The notes: generated by a model not told the origin, from the letters alone. A DNA stretch of 64,000 nucleotides from Datura wrightii (GCA_035772735.1 JASDFA010000016.1:168335001-168399000); one strand, 5' to 3'; positions 32,901 through 46,413 are shown, counted from the stretch's first letter. Translations and numbers: made by a program.

Positions 32901-34699
32901 ATGACCTGGAACTGGCTGCAGTGATCCACGCTCTGAAAATCTGGAGGCATTATCTGTATGGCGTTCATGTAGACATTTTTACAGATCATAAAAGCCTGCA
33001 GTACATTTTCACACAGAGGGAGTTAAATCTGCGACATCGTCGTTGGTTAGAATTGCTGAAAGATTATGACGTAAATATTCTCTACCACCCAGGGAGAGCT
33101 AATGTAGTAGCCGATGCCCTCAGCCGTAAGTCAATGGGGAGTTTGGCGTATTTGCGACCCGAGAAGCGGGAGTTAGCCAAGGAAATTCATCAGCTAGCTG
33201 GTTTAGCCGTTCGAGTAGTAGAAACAGAAAATAACAGAGCGGTGATTCAGAACTCCGCTGTGTCATCATTAGTTACAGAGGTAAAAGAACGGCAGTACGA
33301 GGACCCTGACTTAGTCCAGCTCAGAGATAGAGTTAAAAAAGGTAAGGAGCCAGATTTCCAAGTGACTGAGGATGAAATGCTACGTTGTAAGGGCCACCTA
33401 TGTGTCCCGAATGTTTCAGGGCTTCGCCAGCAGATCATGCATGAGGTACATTACGCTCGCTATTCCCTCCATCCAGGAGCAACGAAAATGTACCACGACA
33501 TCAGAGACATCTACTGGTGGCCAGGTATGAAACTTGAAATAGTTGAATTTGTATCTAGATGTCCTAATTGCCAGCAGGTGAAAGCAGAACACTAGAAACC
33601 GGGCAGTCTGACACAGGATATAGCTGTGCCTTTATGGAAATGGGAAGCGATAAATATGGATTTCGTAACAGGGTTACCCCGTACCAGATGCAGAAACGAT
33701 TCTATTTGGGTAATAGTTGACCTGCTGACAAAATCAGCTCATTTCCTACCAGTGCAAGCTACCTTCTCGGCCGAGGATTATGCTGAATTATATATCAGAG
33801 AAATAGTTAGATTACATAGAGTGTCGGTATCTATTATTTCAGACAGAGGAGCACAATTTACAGTGAGATTCTGGCAGTCGTTCAAGAGATGCCTAGGGAC
33901 ACAGATTAACTTGAGTACAGCCTTTCATCCTCAGACAGATGGGCAAGCAGAACGAACTATCCAAACGCTCGAAGATATGCTACGAGCATGTGTACTAGAT
34001 TTTAGGGGTAGCTGGGATGAGCATCTGCCGTTGATTGAATTTGCCTATAATAACAGTTATCATGCAGCTATCCAGATGGCGCCCTTTGCAGCACTATACG
34101 GACGGAAATGTAGATCACCTATTGGCTGGTTTAAAGCAGGGGAGACAGCGCTGATTGGGCCCGATGTTATTCATCAGTCAGAAGAGGCGGTGAAGCTTAT
34201 CAGAGAACGCCTACTGACTGCTTAGAGCCGCCAGAAGTTTTATGCAGATATGCAGCGCAAAAATCTAGAATTTGCAGTAGATGACTGGGTATATGTGAAA
34301 GTGTCTCCGATGAAAGGGGTAATGAGATTTGGCAAGAAAGGCAAGCTTAGCCCAAGGTTCATTGGGCCATATCAGATTCGGGGGAGAATAGGCCGAGTTG
34401 CATACGAATTGAACTTGCCTCTAGAGTTAGCGTCTGTTCACCCAGTATTCCATGTATCTATGTTGAGGAAGTTCGTAGGAGACCCTTCCACAGTTGTTCC
34501 AGTTCAGGATATCCAGGTCACAGAAGAGTTAGCATATGAATAGGTTCCAGTAGCTATCCTAGATAGATAGATTTGTAGATTGAGAACTAAAGACATTGCC
34601 TCAGTCAAGGTATTGTGGCGTAACAGGAACCGAGAAGAGATGACCTGGGAAGCCGAGGAGGACATGAAAGCCAGATATCCCCACTTATTCCAGGCATAG
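29917..34699 (+). pseudogene. Element B gag-pol pseudogene
   Basis: ATG 29917 (MADQWHPATGRRL). The gag core includes VREFLALGPPQFTGSDQAED and ends in a one-base deletion near 30570. The next frame carries the zinc knuckle CYHCRQEGHLMRDC (~31060) after stops near 30820. The protease is LIDPGSTLSYITP (~31345). RT runs from 31800 with CIDYRQLNKV and VFIDDILVYY, then a one-base deletion near 32515. RNase H has YCDASG, TDHKSL and RANVVADALSRKS. Integrase keeps the HHCC finger (HPGATKMYH ... CPNCQQ) and D, D, E residues in NMDFVTG, IISDRG and QAERTIQTLED. Stops at 32711, 32720, 34223 and 34568 are shared with B'; those at 33593 and 34541 are not. Confidence 0.92.
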
Positions 34700-34930
34700 G
34701 CAAACAGGAGGTATGTTAGAACTGTTTTTCCTTATGAATGCTTATATTTCATATATGAAAGCAGACGATTGATTATAGACAGTTATATATGAATGTTATT
34801 ATATCGTGTGGAGTACCTATATTGGGCTTTTTTGCTTTTCAGAAATTTTGAGATAGTCCATATTACAGACTCTGCCAAAATTTTTCTAGAAACAAGTTGA
34901 GTAAGTTGAGAAGTCCTCTAGACAGAATGT

Positions 34931-34964
34931 CATTCGAGGACAAATGTTCTTAAGGGGGGGAGGA
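34931..34964 (+). other. Element B palindrome remnant and polypurine tract
   Basis: CATTCG-AGGA-CAAATG is an imperfect form of the TTCGAGGAYGAA palindrome, followed by TTAAGGGGGGGAGGA up to the LTR at 34965. B' has the same sequence. Confidence 0.75.
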
Positions 34965-37493
34965 TGTTACACCCCGTAAATTTTAAATGAATAAATAGCC
35001 TAATGGCATGTCGGTTAAGGGATTTAGAAAAAAAAATAGGAAAGTCGGTTTTTACCATCTTCATCAATAAAACTAGGAAAAAAACAGAGGGTATCCATTT
35101 TAAGGCAAACCCACTACATATATATATATATAATTCCTTCCGATTACGCTTCGAAACGCGGTATAAACTCTGTTCCGGCTTAGATATCGAGGTATAAAGC
35201 TGCAGAGAGCAATCCTACGGAGTTTGTTTTGTGAAATTTGGCCGGCGAAATGTCGTGTTACCGAGGTAAAGTAAATAGAATTGCTTTAAATTAGTACCAA
35301 TGTGTTCCTAGCGTTGCAGTGAGCATTTATCCCTTCTGGACTATTGAGAAATAACGCGTTTTTGACCATTTTCCGAAAGGTCGAAGTTTGGGATAAATAT
35401 ATATCAAAAGTGATAATTTCTCCCGGATATTAATGTATTTAGTTCTAATTGATATATGTATGAATGTAGTTGGGAGAAACAACAGAAGTACCGACGGAAA
35501 TAATATCGGTCAGTCGGGTACTCAGAAACTAGGTATGTAAAGCTATTCTTTCGGCAAGCCAGGAAGTACAATCTAGAAAATAAATAGAATAAAGGCTATT
35601 GATAGATACCTAGCGTACAGGAATGATTTTAGTACGATTCCCAGCAAGCATGCTAGTATATCATTACGTATCATGCGATAATCAAAATAAGGGATAGTCA
35701 GATGATTTTAGGTAGTAATGTGGTAACAGCTAGTAGCTCATCATGTTCTTACATAATACCCAGAATGGAAGTTGTAAAAGTAGTATAATGAGTTAGCAAG
35801 ATTACAGACAGTATGTATTACATTTGTTGAGACTGTATCCGGTAACAGATGGCATTTCTTATGTTATTGAGCTATATCCAGTTATAGATGGCATGTTCTA
35901 TGTTATTGAGTTATATACAGATGTAATCAGATATAGAAATAGCTCCAGATACAGATGTAGCTCCAGAAATAGATATGGCTCTAGAAACGGATATAGCTTC
36001 AGATCGCGGATAACAATAATCAGATAAACAGATAAAGGCCAGGTAGCAGTTAGCCCAGCAATCAGAAACAATGTAAAACAGAATATAGCATCAGTTGTTT
36101 AGTACGGACTGGCCTTGAAATAAAAGTATAGAAAATGAGTAGTATTTTTCATTTGAGCATGCTTGCTGTGTATGTGTTTTGCATGTTGAGACTTGTTATG
36201 GCATTTGGGCACCCTTTTGCATCCCCACCACCCCTGGGTTATAGCTGTGTCGATACAATATTCAGATACCGCCACCAGCTGGGCAATGCCGTCTGCCTAG
36301 AGGACGATGATGGCTGACCACCATAATAATACGGTCCAGATTACCCTGCTCGCAGGGGCAGTTTAGTTTACTCTGCGCAGAGCCAGATTACCTTATTTAC
36401 AGAGGCAGATTACTCTGTGTGCGCTTGTGGCTGGGGGCAGTTTCAGATATAGATTTTTATAAAATTACCTTGTTGCGTGCTTGCACCCAGGGGCAGTTTC
36501 AGTCACAGATACAGCAGTAGATTACCCCGTGAGCGCTTGCGCCCAGAGGCAGGAGTCCTCGGACTCAGACGCAGTTTATTGTCAGAGACCAAGGCCTGAG
36601 CTATGTACCCAAGGGGGCCGGTAGGAGGAGCTCACAGTTATGAGATGGGTGTAGTGACTTATGTTTGGTTGGTTTAGACCTGAGTAGGGGTAAATAGATT
36701 GTTCTGTTGGTTGGCACCTTTCGACTTATGGGGGTTGGTCAGGTATTGTGTGTATTATTATGTATATCTATATGTGCTATTAGATACTGATAGACAGTAG
36801 GACGACACGTCATCAGGTACGCTCAGTTTAGTTACAGAATAAATAAACTCTCCCTAGTTATCCTCAGCTAGATAGACTCAACTACTTCCTACTTATATGT
36901 CATGTTATTGTTGCTATTCATTTCAGTTGTATATTTCAGTTTGCGTTACATGCTCAGTACCTGTGGTATTGACGCCCGTGGGGCACTACATTGCTTGCCT
37001 GTAGGTACTCACAGACCAGGACCCGATCCCTCGTGATCCTAGCCAGCGCAGAGTTATCAACTCCTGTCATCTGGAGCTTGATATTCAGAGGTGTATTTCA
37101 TTTTCTTTTGTTGTATAGTACGGGTAGGTCGGGGCCCTGTCCCGACCATTCTATTATTACTTCCTAGAGGCTTGCAGTCTGATGTTTCCTGTGGTGGTGG
37201 AGCCGATCGTGTGGGGCCGTGCATGTATATATGTGTTTAGTTGTTGATGTTGGTCGTGTGGGGCCTTCTTCTGGTTATAGTTAGTGAACTTGTCGGTCAC
37301 AAAGGTGAATAGTAGTTGCTTCAGATTATAGTGCCATTGTTCTGGTTAACTGTTATGCTTAGTAGGTGGCTATAGGCCTAATCGGCCGGGGGTGGTATTT
37401 ACAGCCGCTATATAGCCGATTCGTTTCTTGAAATAGAGCCTGAGTCTAGCAGGCACCAGGTGCCCGTCATACCCCCCAAGGTGGGGTGTGACA
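34965..37493 (+). repeat. Element B 3' LTR
   Basis: 2529 bp, TGTTACACCCCG to GGGTGTGACA, then TAAAC. (TA)7 at 35119-35132. Diagnostic bases are shared with the B' LTR rather than with the B 5' LTR, for example GTGTAGTGAC (5': GTGGAGTGAC), CCTGAGTAGG (5': CCTGGGTAGG) and GCGCAGAGCCAG (5': GCGTAGAGCCAA). Confidence 0.93.
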
Positions 37494-37589
37494 TAAACGT
37501 TTAGGAAATGTTCCCTTCTTTCATGTTCTATGTCGTGTGATGAAAAGCCTTTCCATCCTTCTAATTCGTCAATTCGCGATTGTAGAATT

Positions 37590-40500
37590 ATGGCTCCTAG
37601 AAGAATGAATGGAAGGAGGAATGGAAATGATGAAGGCCACAAAGATGGCAACGACCATGGGCATCAGCAAGCCCCACCTGTTGAGGAGCCCCAAGCACCA
37701 GAGCCAGCTGCCCACGCTGAGTTTCGTGCGGCTATTCAGATGTTGGCGCAGGCGTTGACCGCTCAGGTAAACCAGTAGGCTATTGCACAGGTCCCAAAGA
37801 ATGGCAATGCAGCGGCAGCTCGGATTAGATACTTTTTGAGGATGAACCCTCCTGAGTTCACGGGATTAAAGGTGGATGAGGATCCACACTAGTTCATTGA
37901 AGGGATCTTGAAGGTTACTCAGGTTATGGGGGTGAAAAATGGGGAGTGTGTTGACTTGGCCTCTTATCAGCTAAAAGAGGTCGCTCATTTTTGGTACAAG
38001 CAATGGAAGGACAACAGGGAAGCGGGAGCGGACCCTATCAGTTGGGATGAGTTCCACATGGCCTTTCTCGACAGGTTCTTCCCTCGAGAAATGAGGGAGT
38101 TGAAAGCAGCAGAGTTTACGAACTTCAAGAAGGGAAAAATGACAGTACTGGAGTATTTTCTTGAGTTCACCCGGTTGTCAAACTACGCCCCTGAGTTAGT
38201 GATGGACCAAAGAGCACGGGTAAGTCGATTTGTTCATGGTGTGGCTGGTTATTTAGACAAGGAATGCAGGACTGCTATGCTTCACTAGGATATGGACTTT
38301 CCTCGCATAGTGTTGTACGCCAAGAAAAAGGAGGTGGCTTATACGAGGGAGGGGGAGGCAAAGAGGGCTCAGACAGATAGTCATGGGTTTTCACATCAGA
38401 GGTTCAGAGGTGGCTACCGTCCACAGTTTCAGTAGAGGGTACTAGCCCCAACACCATCATCAGCTAGTGTTCCATCTAGACCCAGGGGCGATTAGAGGAG
38501 CAGGGCTTTAGGGTCGAGGGATCAGAGGGGCACCTAGCTAGAATATACCTCTCTAGCCTGCTGGAAGTGTGGCAAGAGTCACACCGGAGAGTGTCTTCTC
38601 AGCTCAAATATTTGCTATGGGTGTGGTAGATCCGGGTACATGCGCCGAGCGTGCTCATATGCTAGATAGGGTGATGACAGGGGTCGTGCACAGACCACCA
38701 GGACAGCAGCAGCTCCATCCCGTTCCTCTCTGCAAGGAGCATCGACTGGTGGGGTTGGCGGGCAGCGCCAAAATCGATTTTATGCCCTTTCCTCGTGCCA
38801 ACAGCATGAGACTTCGCCAGATGTGGTTATTGGTATGTTGCAAGTCTTCCATATTGATGCTTATGCTTTGTTAGATCTAGGAGCTACCTTGTCTTTTGTG
38901 ACCCCTTGCATTGCTAGTAGTTTTGGAGTTAGTCCTGAAGTTCTGTCCGAACCATTCTCCGTATCTACTCCAGCCGGTTAGTCAGTTGTAGCTAGGCAGG
39001 TATATAGAGGTTGCCCCATTACGGTGTTGCATAAGGTTACCTCCGCGGACTTAGTAGAATTGGCCATGACTGATTTCAACATCATTTTATGTATGGATTG
39101 GTTGTTTGAATGTTATGTTTCGATTAACTATAAGAACCGTGCAGTGAAATTGCATTTTCGTGGGAGTCAATTTTGGAATGGAAGGGTAATTCAGCTGTAC
39201 CAGCCGATCGATTTATTTCCTATCTTAAGGCCCGAAAGATGATCTCTAAGGATTGCATATACCACCTAGTTAGGGTTAAGGATGTGGAGTCCGAGACCCC
39301 GACTATCTAGTTAGTTCCGGTGGTGTGCGAGTATCTAGAGGTGTTTCCCGAGGATTTGCCAAGTGTTCCTCCGGAAAGGGAAATCGATTTCAGGATTGAT
39401 CTATTGCCAGATAGGAAACCTATTTCTATCCCTCCTTACAGTATGGCTCCAGCCGAGCTAAGGGAATTAATGGATCAGTTGAAGGACTTGTTGGATAAGG
39501 GTTTTATTAGACTGAGCAAGTCTACATGGGGTGCGCCAGTTCTATTTTTTCGAAAGAAGGACGATTCCCTTCACATGTGTATTGACTATCGGCAGTTGAA
39601 TAAGGTTACCATCAAGAACAGGTACCCCTTACCCAGGATCGATGATATTTTTGACCAACTTCAGGGTGCCAAGTGCTTCTCCAAGATTGATCTCAGGTTT
39701 GGGTATCACCAACTCAGAGTGTGGGAGAGTGACATCCCGAAGACCGCTTTTAAGACTCGGTATAGTCACTATGAATTTTTTGTTATGTCTTTCAAACTGA
39801 CCAATGCCCCCGCAACTTTTATGAATAATGAACAGGGTGTTCAAGGCATATTTGGACATGTTCGTGATTGTGTTCATTGACGACATCTGGATATACTCTC
39901 AAAGCGAGGAGGAGCATGCCACTCATTTGAGAATAGTACTGCAAACCCTCAAGGATCGTCAGCTGTATGCAAAGTTTAGCAAGTGTGAATTCTGGCTAAA
40001 CTCAGTAGCATTTCTGGAACATGTGGTATCAAGCGAAGACATAACGGTAGATTCCCAAAAGATAGAAGGGGTTAAGAATTGGCCTAGACTGGTGAATCCT
40101 TCAGAAGTTCGGAGTTTCTTGGGCCTAGCAGGTTACTATCGGAGGTTTGTTGAGGGTTTCTCATCTATTTCAACACCTTTAACTAAGTTGACTCAGAAAA
40201 AGATGAAGTTCCAGTGGTCGGATGCTTGTGAGAAATCTTGCAAGAGTTGAAGACCCAACTCACTTCAGCACCAGTGTTGACCTTACGTGAGGGTACTGAT
40301 GGATTTGTAGTGTATTATGATTCTTCGAGAGTCGTAATGGGATGTGTGTTGATGAAGCGTGGGAAGGTGATAGCATATTCCTCGAGACAGCTGAAATTTC
40401 AAGAAAAGAATTACCCGACCCATGATCTTGAGTTGGCTGAAGTGGTGTTTGCATTGAAGATATGGTGGAATTACTTGTATGGGTTCCACGTGGATGTATT

Positions 40501-41596
40501 CATGGATCACAAGAGCTTGCAATATGTATTCACATAGAAGGATCTAAATCTTCGGCAAAAGAGGTGGTTGGAATTACTTAAGGACTACGACATGAGTGTT
40601 CTCTACCACCCGGGAAAGGCTAATGTGGTTGCGGATGCACTTAGTATGCTCTCCATGGAGAGTGTGTCCCATGTAGATGAGGGAAGGAAGGAGTTGTTGA
40701 AGGATGTCCACCGACTTGCAAGACATGGAGTTAGATTGATCGACTCGGACGATGGCAGTGCTGTTGTGCATAACGGGTCAAAATTATCCTTGGTGGTCGA
40801 GGTTACATCCAGTCAAGATGGGGATCCAATTTCAAGGAAGCTAAAGGTGGCGGTGCGAAGTCAGAAGGTGGAGGTCTTCTCCTAAGGGGGAGATGGTGTG
40901 CTACGATACCAGGGTCGACTATGTGTTCGGGACATCGATAATCTGAGAGTTTGGATATTGCATGAGGCACATGGTACCAGATATTCTATTCATCCAAGAT
41001 CCACAAAAATGTATCGGGATTTGAGAGAAATCTATGAGTGGGATGGTATGAAGAAAGATATTGTGGAGTTTGTAGAAAAATGTCCAAACTGCCAGCAAGT
41101 GAAAGTCAAATATCAAAGACCGGGAGGTGTACTTTAGGACATCAGCATCCCCACTTGGAAGTGGGAAGATTAATATGGATTTTGTTACAAGCCTACCTCG
41201 TACTCGACGAAACTATGGCTCCATTTGGGTAGTGGTAGATAGGTTAACTAAGGCTGCACACTTCCTACCGGTCAAGACCACGGATTCAGCAGATGATTAT
41301 ACTATGTTGTATATTCGGGAGTTGGTTTGACTTCATGGAGTGCCCTTGTCTATTATCTCAGACTGATGTACTCAGTTTACCTCTCAATTCTGGCGTTCTT
41401 TTCAAAGAGGACTTGGGACGTAAGTTAAGCTCAGTACAGCCTTCCATCCTTAAATAGATGGCCAAGAAGAAAGAATCATTTAAACCCTTGAGGATATGTT
41501 GAGGGAATGTGTTATGGACTTTAAAGGTAATTGGGATGATCACTTGCACTTGATCGAGTTTGCTTATAAAACAGTTACCACTCTAGTATCCAGATG
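37590..41596 (+). pseudogene. A2 gag-pol pseudogene, part before element C
   Basis: ATG 37590 opens MAPRRMNGRRNGND. The gag core (FFPREMRELKAAEFTNFKKG) has several in-frame stops. A degenerate zinc knuckle (CYGCGRSGYMRRAC, H lost) is near 38605. The protease reads LLDLGATLSFVTP, with P changed to L, near 38872. RT runs 39320-40240 with VFIDDIWIYS after a frame change near 39830. RNase H spans 40240-40650. Integrase begins near 40898 with HPRSTKMYR ... CPNCQQ and an INMDFVTSLPRTRR core start at 41170, then collapses in stops. At IQMA (41596) element C interrupts it. Confidence 0.88.
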
Positions 41597-41601
41597 GCTG
41601 T
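41597..41601. repeat. Target site duplication of element C, left copy (GCTGT)
   Basis: GCTGT before the C LTR; the same bases follow it at 50347-50351. Joining restores the integrase reading SSIQMA ... FEALYG. Confidence 0.95.
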
Positions 41602-43035
41602 TGTCCGGCTGGTTCGGTAGGTGTTATAGGTTAAAACCGACACGCAAGTGCACGTGGTCAAACAAGTAATAAAGTGGCTAAGTAAGCCAAGTATCGAACC
41701 AAGGAGACTCTGGATAAGTAAAATTGCTTAAGTATACTATATTCTAGCTTACCTCTAATTATGCTGACAACAACGTAACCAAAAGTTAAATAATTTTTGT
41801 TTATAAATTATATACTAAAACTATTAACAAGTATTTACTATGAATTGAAACTATGGATATGAGCATGCCAAGGTTAAGAACAAGTAATGAACTTAATTAT
41901 AATCATAATTTGGTTATTCTTCTCTTCCTGTTGCTAGCCAAGAACATTAGCCTAGAGATTAAAACTCTCGTATTTAATCTCACTTTAGAATCATAAACCA
42001 TTCGTCTACATTTCTGTGATCAAATGCAATTTATGACCTAGCAATACAATTCCGGTTCCTAAATTGACTAATACGGCTTTCAAGTATATTTCTATCAGGA
42101 AAGCACATCAAAACCCAATTTTCCCAAATCAAGCTAAGAACAATACCCTATTTATTCACAACTTTCCAATTTCTTGCTCTCTCGAGTGAAATTGGACTTT
42201 TTAGATGTACATTAATGTCGGCCACACACTAATGCAGTAGAAACAAGAATTAATAGAACAACATAGAAGAAGAAGATGAAAAACCATACAATTCAATAAT
42301 CAAAATTCATCACCTTTGTTCACAACCTCAGCAAGGAAGAGAATGAGCCACTCATTTGTGGATTAATCATCCTAAAACAAGTGTTAATCATACATACAAT
42401 TGATTAAAAGAAGAAAGAAAGAGAGAAAATCCCTTAGCTTTTTCGTCCCTCAACTGCCTCTAACCCACGTCCTTGCTCCACCAAGTCTGAATTCATTAAA
42501 AATAAGCCTAAGTGTTCTATTTATACTATTGGGAATTTTTCCCAGAATAACAAGCAACGTGTCACGGAGGCCAACGTGGAGCACTGCCTCCGTGACACGG
42601 CGTGGACGCGGACCCTCACTGGAAATCCAGGGTCCGGGAATATAGCCTCAACGTGGCACAACATGCAACGCGGAGGCTTGCCTCCGTGCCACGGAGCTGT
42701 CGTGAGGCTTCACTGGAAATTGCCAATTAAATCACCCTCCAGGCAGTGTGCCTCCGCGATGGTAGCGTGGCACGGCTCCATCGCGGAGCCCCTTTACATT
42801 GTGCATTCCAATGTCTTTTCCATGCTCGCATCCAAGTCCAACTCCGATATTGTTCCAACATGCATTTTAGCTCCTCAAAATCATGTTTTACCTACAAAAC
42901 AATGCTAATCATGTTGGTTAGTATAAATTCACATTTTATTACCAATTATATGAAAATGTATACACATTGCACAACAAACAAGGCGAAAATGATACGTTTG
43001 AGTATCACTTGGGCATATAAATCTGCCCAAGATCA
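41602..43035 (-). repeat. Element C 3' LTR
   Basis: 1434 bp; on the plus strand it runs from TGTCCGGCTGG to GCCCAAGATCA. TATA box (minus) at 42518-42525; dyad modules at 42558-42599 and 42652-42693. The terminal TGTT is TGTC here, a single change relative to the 5' LTR. Confidence 0.95.
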
Positions 43036-43073
43036 CTTACCCCACACTTAAATCCTTGTTCGTCCTCGAACAA
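43036..43073 (-). other. Element C polypurine tract and palindrome
   Basis: Read on the minus strand: TTGTTCG-AGGA-CGAACAA (43056-43073), then AAGTGTGGGGTAAG at the LTR edge. Identical in plan to N. Confidence 0.78.
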
Positions 43074-43856
43074 CAAATACACAATTCATGCAAATTACAT
43101 CCCAACCTTTGCCACTATGGTGCGATAATTTATGCTACGGTCATACCGATCATTCAATATTGTAAATCATCAAGAAAACATGCATGGTCTTAACAATGCA
43201 ATGACCTTTAATACATTAAGACTTCCTAGACTTCAAGAATCGACTCTCGATATCGGCAAACTCATGCAAATCAGCTAATCAAGATATCCGACACGAAAAT
43301 TAATCTTTCATCAAGCATGTGCCCTCACAACTCAAGAGAATCTTCCCCTTTATGTTCATGCAACACACAAACATTCAAGTAGGGGCATGTAGAAATTAAT
43401 TTCACTCTCTCTCCCAAAAGAATTCACATGCATCATGTCATGACCCATAGGCTTGCCCTTAGTGTATTACTCCACTAATATAAAGAAATGCAATGTAAGA
43501 TCAAGTAGGACTTTAATGGGTTGTAATGAAAGCTATGGAACTAGTATATATTGGATTAGCCAATAATAGTCACTAGCATCCTTAAGCACCTTTTCAACAC
43601 ATTCCCCTAAACTCATGAACATTGTTTCTCTCTTTTCTTTTTCCTCTCATCCCATTCATGCTTGTTTACTTTCGTATGACCCATTTCATCAAACACACTT
43701 GACACAACAACAAAGGGTTTTCATGCACCTTCATTATCATTTCATTATAACAAGTGCCTCTTCAACCTCTTCTTTTCTTTCCTCACTCTGCTTTTCTTTT
43801 CTTTCCACTCTTCTCACTCTTTGACACTTCGGGAAAATTTTTCTTTTCTAAAGTGC
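43074..43856 (-). other. Element C 3' noncoding module, shortened
   Basis: Corresponds to about 14480-15268 of N. Roughly 1 kb present in N (13460-14485) is missing, with ACTC at both edges in N. No gene seen. Confidence 0.7.
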
Positions 43857-45016
43857 TTAAGAGTCGTCGTCATCAAACTCCACATCGGAGTCCTCCCGAC
43901 GTGTCTCCTCGTTCATGGGGACATCATCGTCAGTGGGCTCAACGAAGGCTGGCCCCACTCGGCACAAAGCTCTGGCGTTCTCGCCAAATGGGTAATCCAG
44001 CTCCAGCTGCCATAACTCATCCTCCATGGCTGGTCTCCCACCAATCCGAAGCTGAAGCATTTGCATACCAAACATCTGAGCCATGTACTGGTCGTCACGA
44101 GCATGTCGCTCGCCCAGTGTCAGCACTGGGCCGTGTGTGGTGTTGGGGGCCTTAGTTTTTGTCTCATCAAGGGCCCTCCGCTCCAACTGCTGGATATAGT
44201 CCAAAGCCTCTTCCTCGACGTCGAGGCCCCGGAGAAAGGTGGTGATGAGTCCGCCGAACCCATACCTGTGGCCCTGGTGTAGTCGGGCTCTCTTCATGGC
44301 GGATATGATAACCGCCCCAACATTAATCTCTAGCCCTTTCATCAGGGCATACACCAGGCACACTCGATCCCGGGTCACATCCGTCATATGCACCCCAGGA
44401 TCAGGCACGAACAAACTATTTTCAGCCAAATTCTTGCCTCCCTGTTCATTTGAGAATACGGCAGAGTCTGGTGGTAACCCCTCTCCTTATGTCTTCTCCA
44501 TTGGGCTGTGGATCGAGCCCCACACAAAGTGCGTCTGATATCGGCGTATGGTGGGGTGATATTCAGCTGGCGGAGAACGTGGGCGTCTGTGTCCTGCGCT
44601 CCAATGATGGCATTTAATTTCTGGGGTTCCAGAGTGACAATCTGCCCTCTGATTTTTATTGTGTGGCTTCTGATGGCCGGGTTCCAATTTGCATAGAACT
44701 CCCGAACTAAATGTAGGTTGCACTCCTTAGGCTCCTGAAATATGAAGCTGAGCCCAGTTGCCTCGATTCTCTGCACAATACGGGGGAACTCCTGTGCTAG
44801 TGGTTCCCGTGCAATATGCTCCTCAGGGAAGTACTTATTCTCCTTATGTTTAGCGTACCACTTCTTCCCTTCATCGGTCACCCACCTCGTTCTGTATTGG
44901 CGGCGTTGGCCGCGCGGAAGAGCTGGTGCAGCTGGGACTGCTGTGCCCAATCTCATGCGTTTTCTCCCGGTGCCTGAAGTAGAAGCACCTTTACCCTTAT
45001 CCTGCCTACTCGCCAT
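43857..45016 (-). pseudogene. Element C ORF2, frameshifted and C-terminally truncated
   Basis: ATG 45016 (MASRQDKGKGASTSGTGRKR) directly after the candidate splice acceptor. It is open through VTDEGKKWYAKHKENKYF and VREFYANWNP to about 44395, where a run of five G in N has become four. The frame is lost, and the rest (VHMTDVTRDRVCLVYALMKG ...) continues in another frame to 43857. The acidic tail is cut at DVEFDDDDS by the ~1 kb deletion. Family as for N ORF2: resembles the plant transposon-protein domain, function unknown. The two stops of N are absent here (W and Q codons). Confidence 0.78.
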
Positions 45017-45021
45017 TGTAC

Positions 45022-45726
45022 CTGTCAACATAAATAAACAAGCACAATGTCAAGCTAAATACATGTTAACTTCAGCTAAGGTCGGGTTAAACTAAGTTTA
45101 CCCCACACTTAGTCCTTAGCTACTTTTACGATACTACAGCAAGGATTACTTTATTTACAACCCAAACACAAACAACTATGCAATTTATGCTTAGTGCGTT
45201 CACAAAAAAAATTTCGACAGTATAACTTTTAGTGTACTACTCAGACTTCATACAGCTAATCCCAATCCTACCATCGATAGCAATTCAACCATCGCACTTA
45301 GCAACTACAACAACAAACAAAAACAATGACAAAAATTCTATATACATACGAATCCTAATAACCAAACCAATTTGAACCATTTTTACATTTTCCCAAAAAT
45401 AGAGAATTCATCGTCTATTACCTTCAAACAATATTTACAACGACTTATCTCCATTCACAAACACACCCCGGCATATAATTCACCAATCTACCAAGTTACC
45501 CAATTCGATTTTAACAACCCCAGCCCTAGAAATCAATTTTACAATCAAATTCGAATCATTCACGCAATCGACAAGTTCAAACACTAATTACAACATTTTG
45601 AACATTTATCAATCAAAGAATAATTCAATTTCATGCTAAAATGATAATTAGGGTGATTTATCTCACCTCCCATGCTCAAATTCGACTAAAATCGCCAAAA
45701 ACTTGAGAGAAACGAGGAAAACATAC
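45022..45726 (-). other. Candidate intron in the ORF2 leader of C
   Basis: Minus strand donor AAAG/GTATGT at 45727-45721 and acceptor GTTGACAG/G at 45022-45021, 705 nt. Same positions and flanks as in N, despite much sequence drift inside. Confidence 0.6.
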
Positions 45727-45925
45727 CTTTACGTTGAATAACCGAAGAAACTTGACAAATTGTTTGCTTAGTAGCGTGGCACGTTGGTTGGGAGAGGGAA
45801 CTTAGGTGTTTGGTCGCGGAGAAGAGAGGAAATGGGGAAAAAGGGCAAAAATTCGGGGTTTAAAATGAAAGAAATACGCGGGTCACCCGGCAACCCGGTG
45901 TGACCCATCACAAAATATAGGGCAA

Positions 45926-46062
45926 CGTGTCACGGAGGGTAACGCGGATCCCCTCCTCCATGACACGGAGCCAATGCGATGGTCCTCTGGAATTTTTAAA
46001 AAATCCAGATTTAACCTCAACGTGTCACGGAGGGTAACGCGGAGCCCTTCCTCCGTGACGCG
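45926..46062 (-). promoter_or_regulatory. Internal dyad modules upstream of ORF2 (C)
   Basis: Two modules, 45926-45967 and 46021-46062, each 42 bp with arms CGTGTCACGGAG and CTCCRTGACRCG. They lie ~200-340 bp upstream of the candidate donor, as in N. Possible internal promoter. Confidence 0.55.
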
Positions 46063-46318
46063 GAGCCATCGCCCCAGTGCACTGTCTCTTCATTTTATTC
46101 ATTTTTTCATACCTTGCCTTTTTCTTCCCGAGTCCATGCACATTTTTCTCCGGTTGACCTGAAATCACCTTACTAAACAAAATTGGTTAGATTAATAGAT
46201 TTCCCTAACTAAAATGAAAAATACTAACTAAAACGAAAAATTTGTACTAAATCAAGAAAAAGAAAAATAAACTAAAAACTATTTACACTTTACTAACAAA
46301 AGAAAAAAAAATATTTTT

Positions 46319-46336
46319 CACGGGTTGCCTTCCGTG
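46319..46336 (-). promoter_or_regulatory. Conserved stem-loop after gag-protease (C)
   Basis: Minus strand CACGGA-AGGCAA-CCCGTG, the N stem with one G-to-A change that breaks one pair. Confidence 0.6.
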
Positions 46337-46413
46337 CAGCGCCTGGTTTACCGTCGCGGCTCGACGTCCTTTATGCTCAATTATCCACTAGGGTGATGGA
46401 TGATTTTTCACGA

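Larger units (their letters stand above)
27164..37493 (+). mobile_element. Element B: Tekay/Del-type Ty3/gypsy retrotransposon nested in A2
   Basis: 10330 bp with LTRs of 2538 and 2529 bp (TGTTACACCCCG ... GGGTGTGACA), an initiator-Met primer site and a gag-pol order of gag-PR-RT-RH-INT plus chromodomain-like tail. It lies between the A2 primer site and A2 gag, flanked by TAAAC. The coding region carries frameshifts and stops. Confidence 0.94.
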
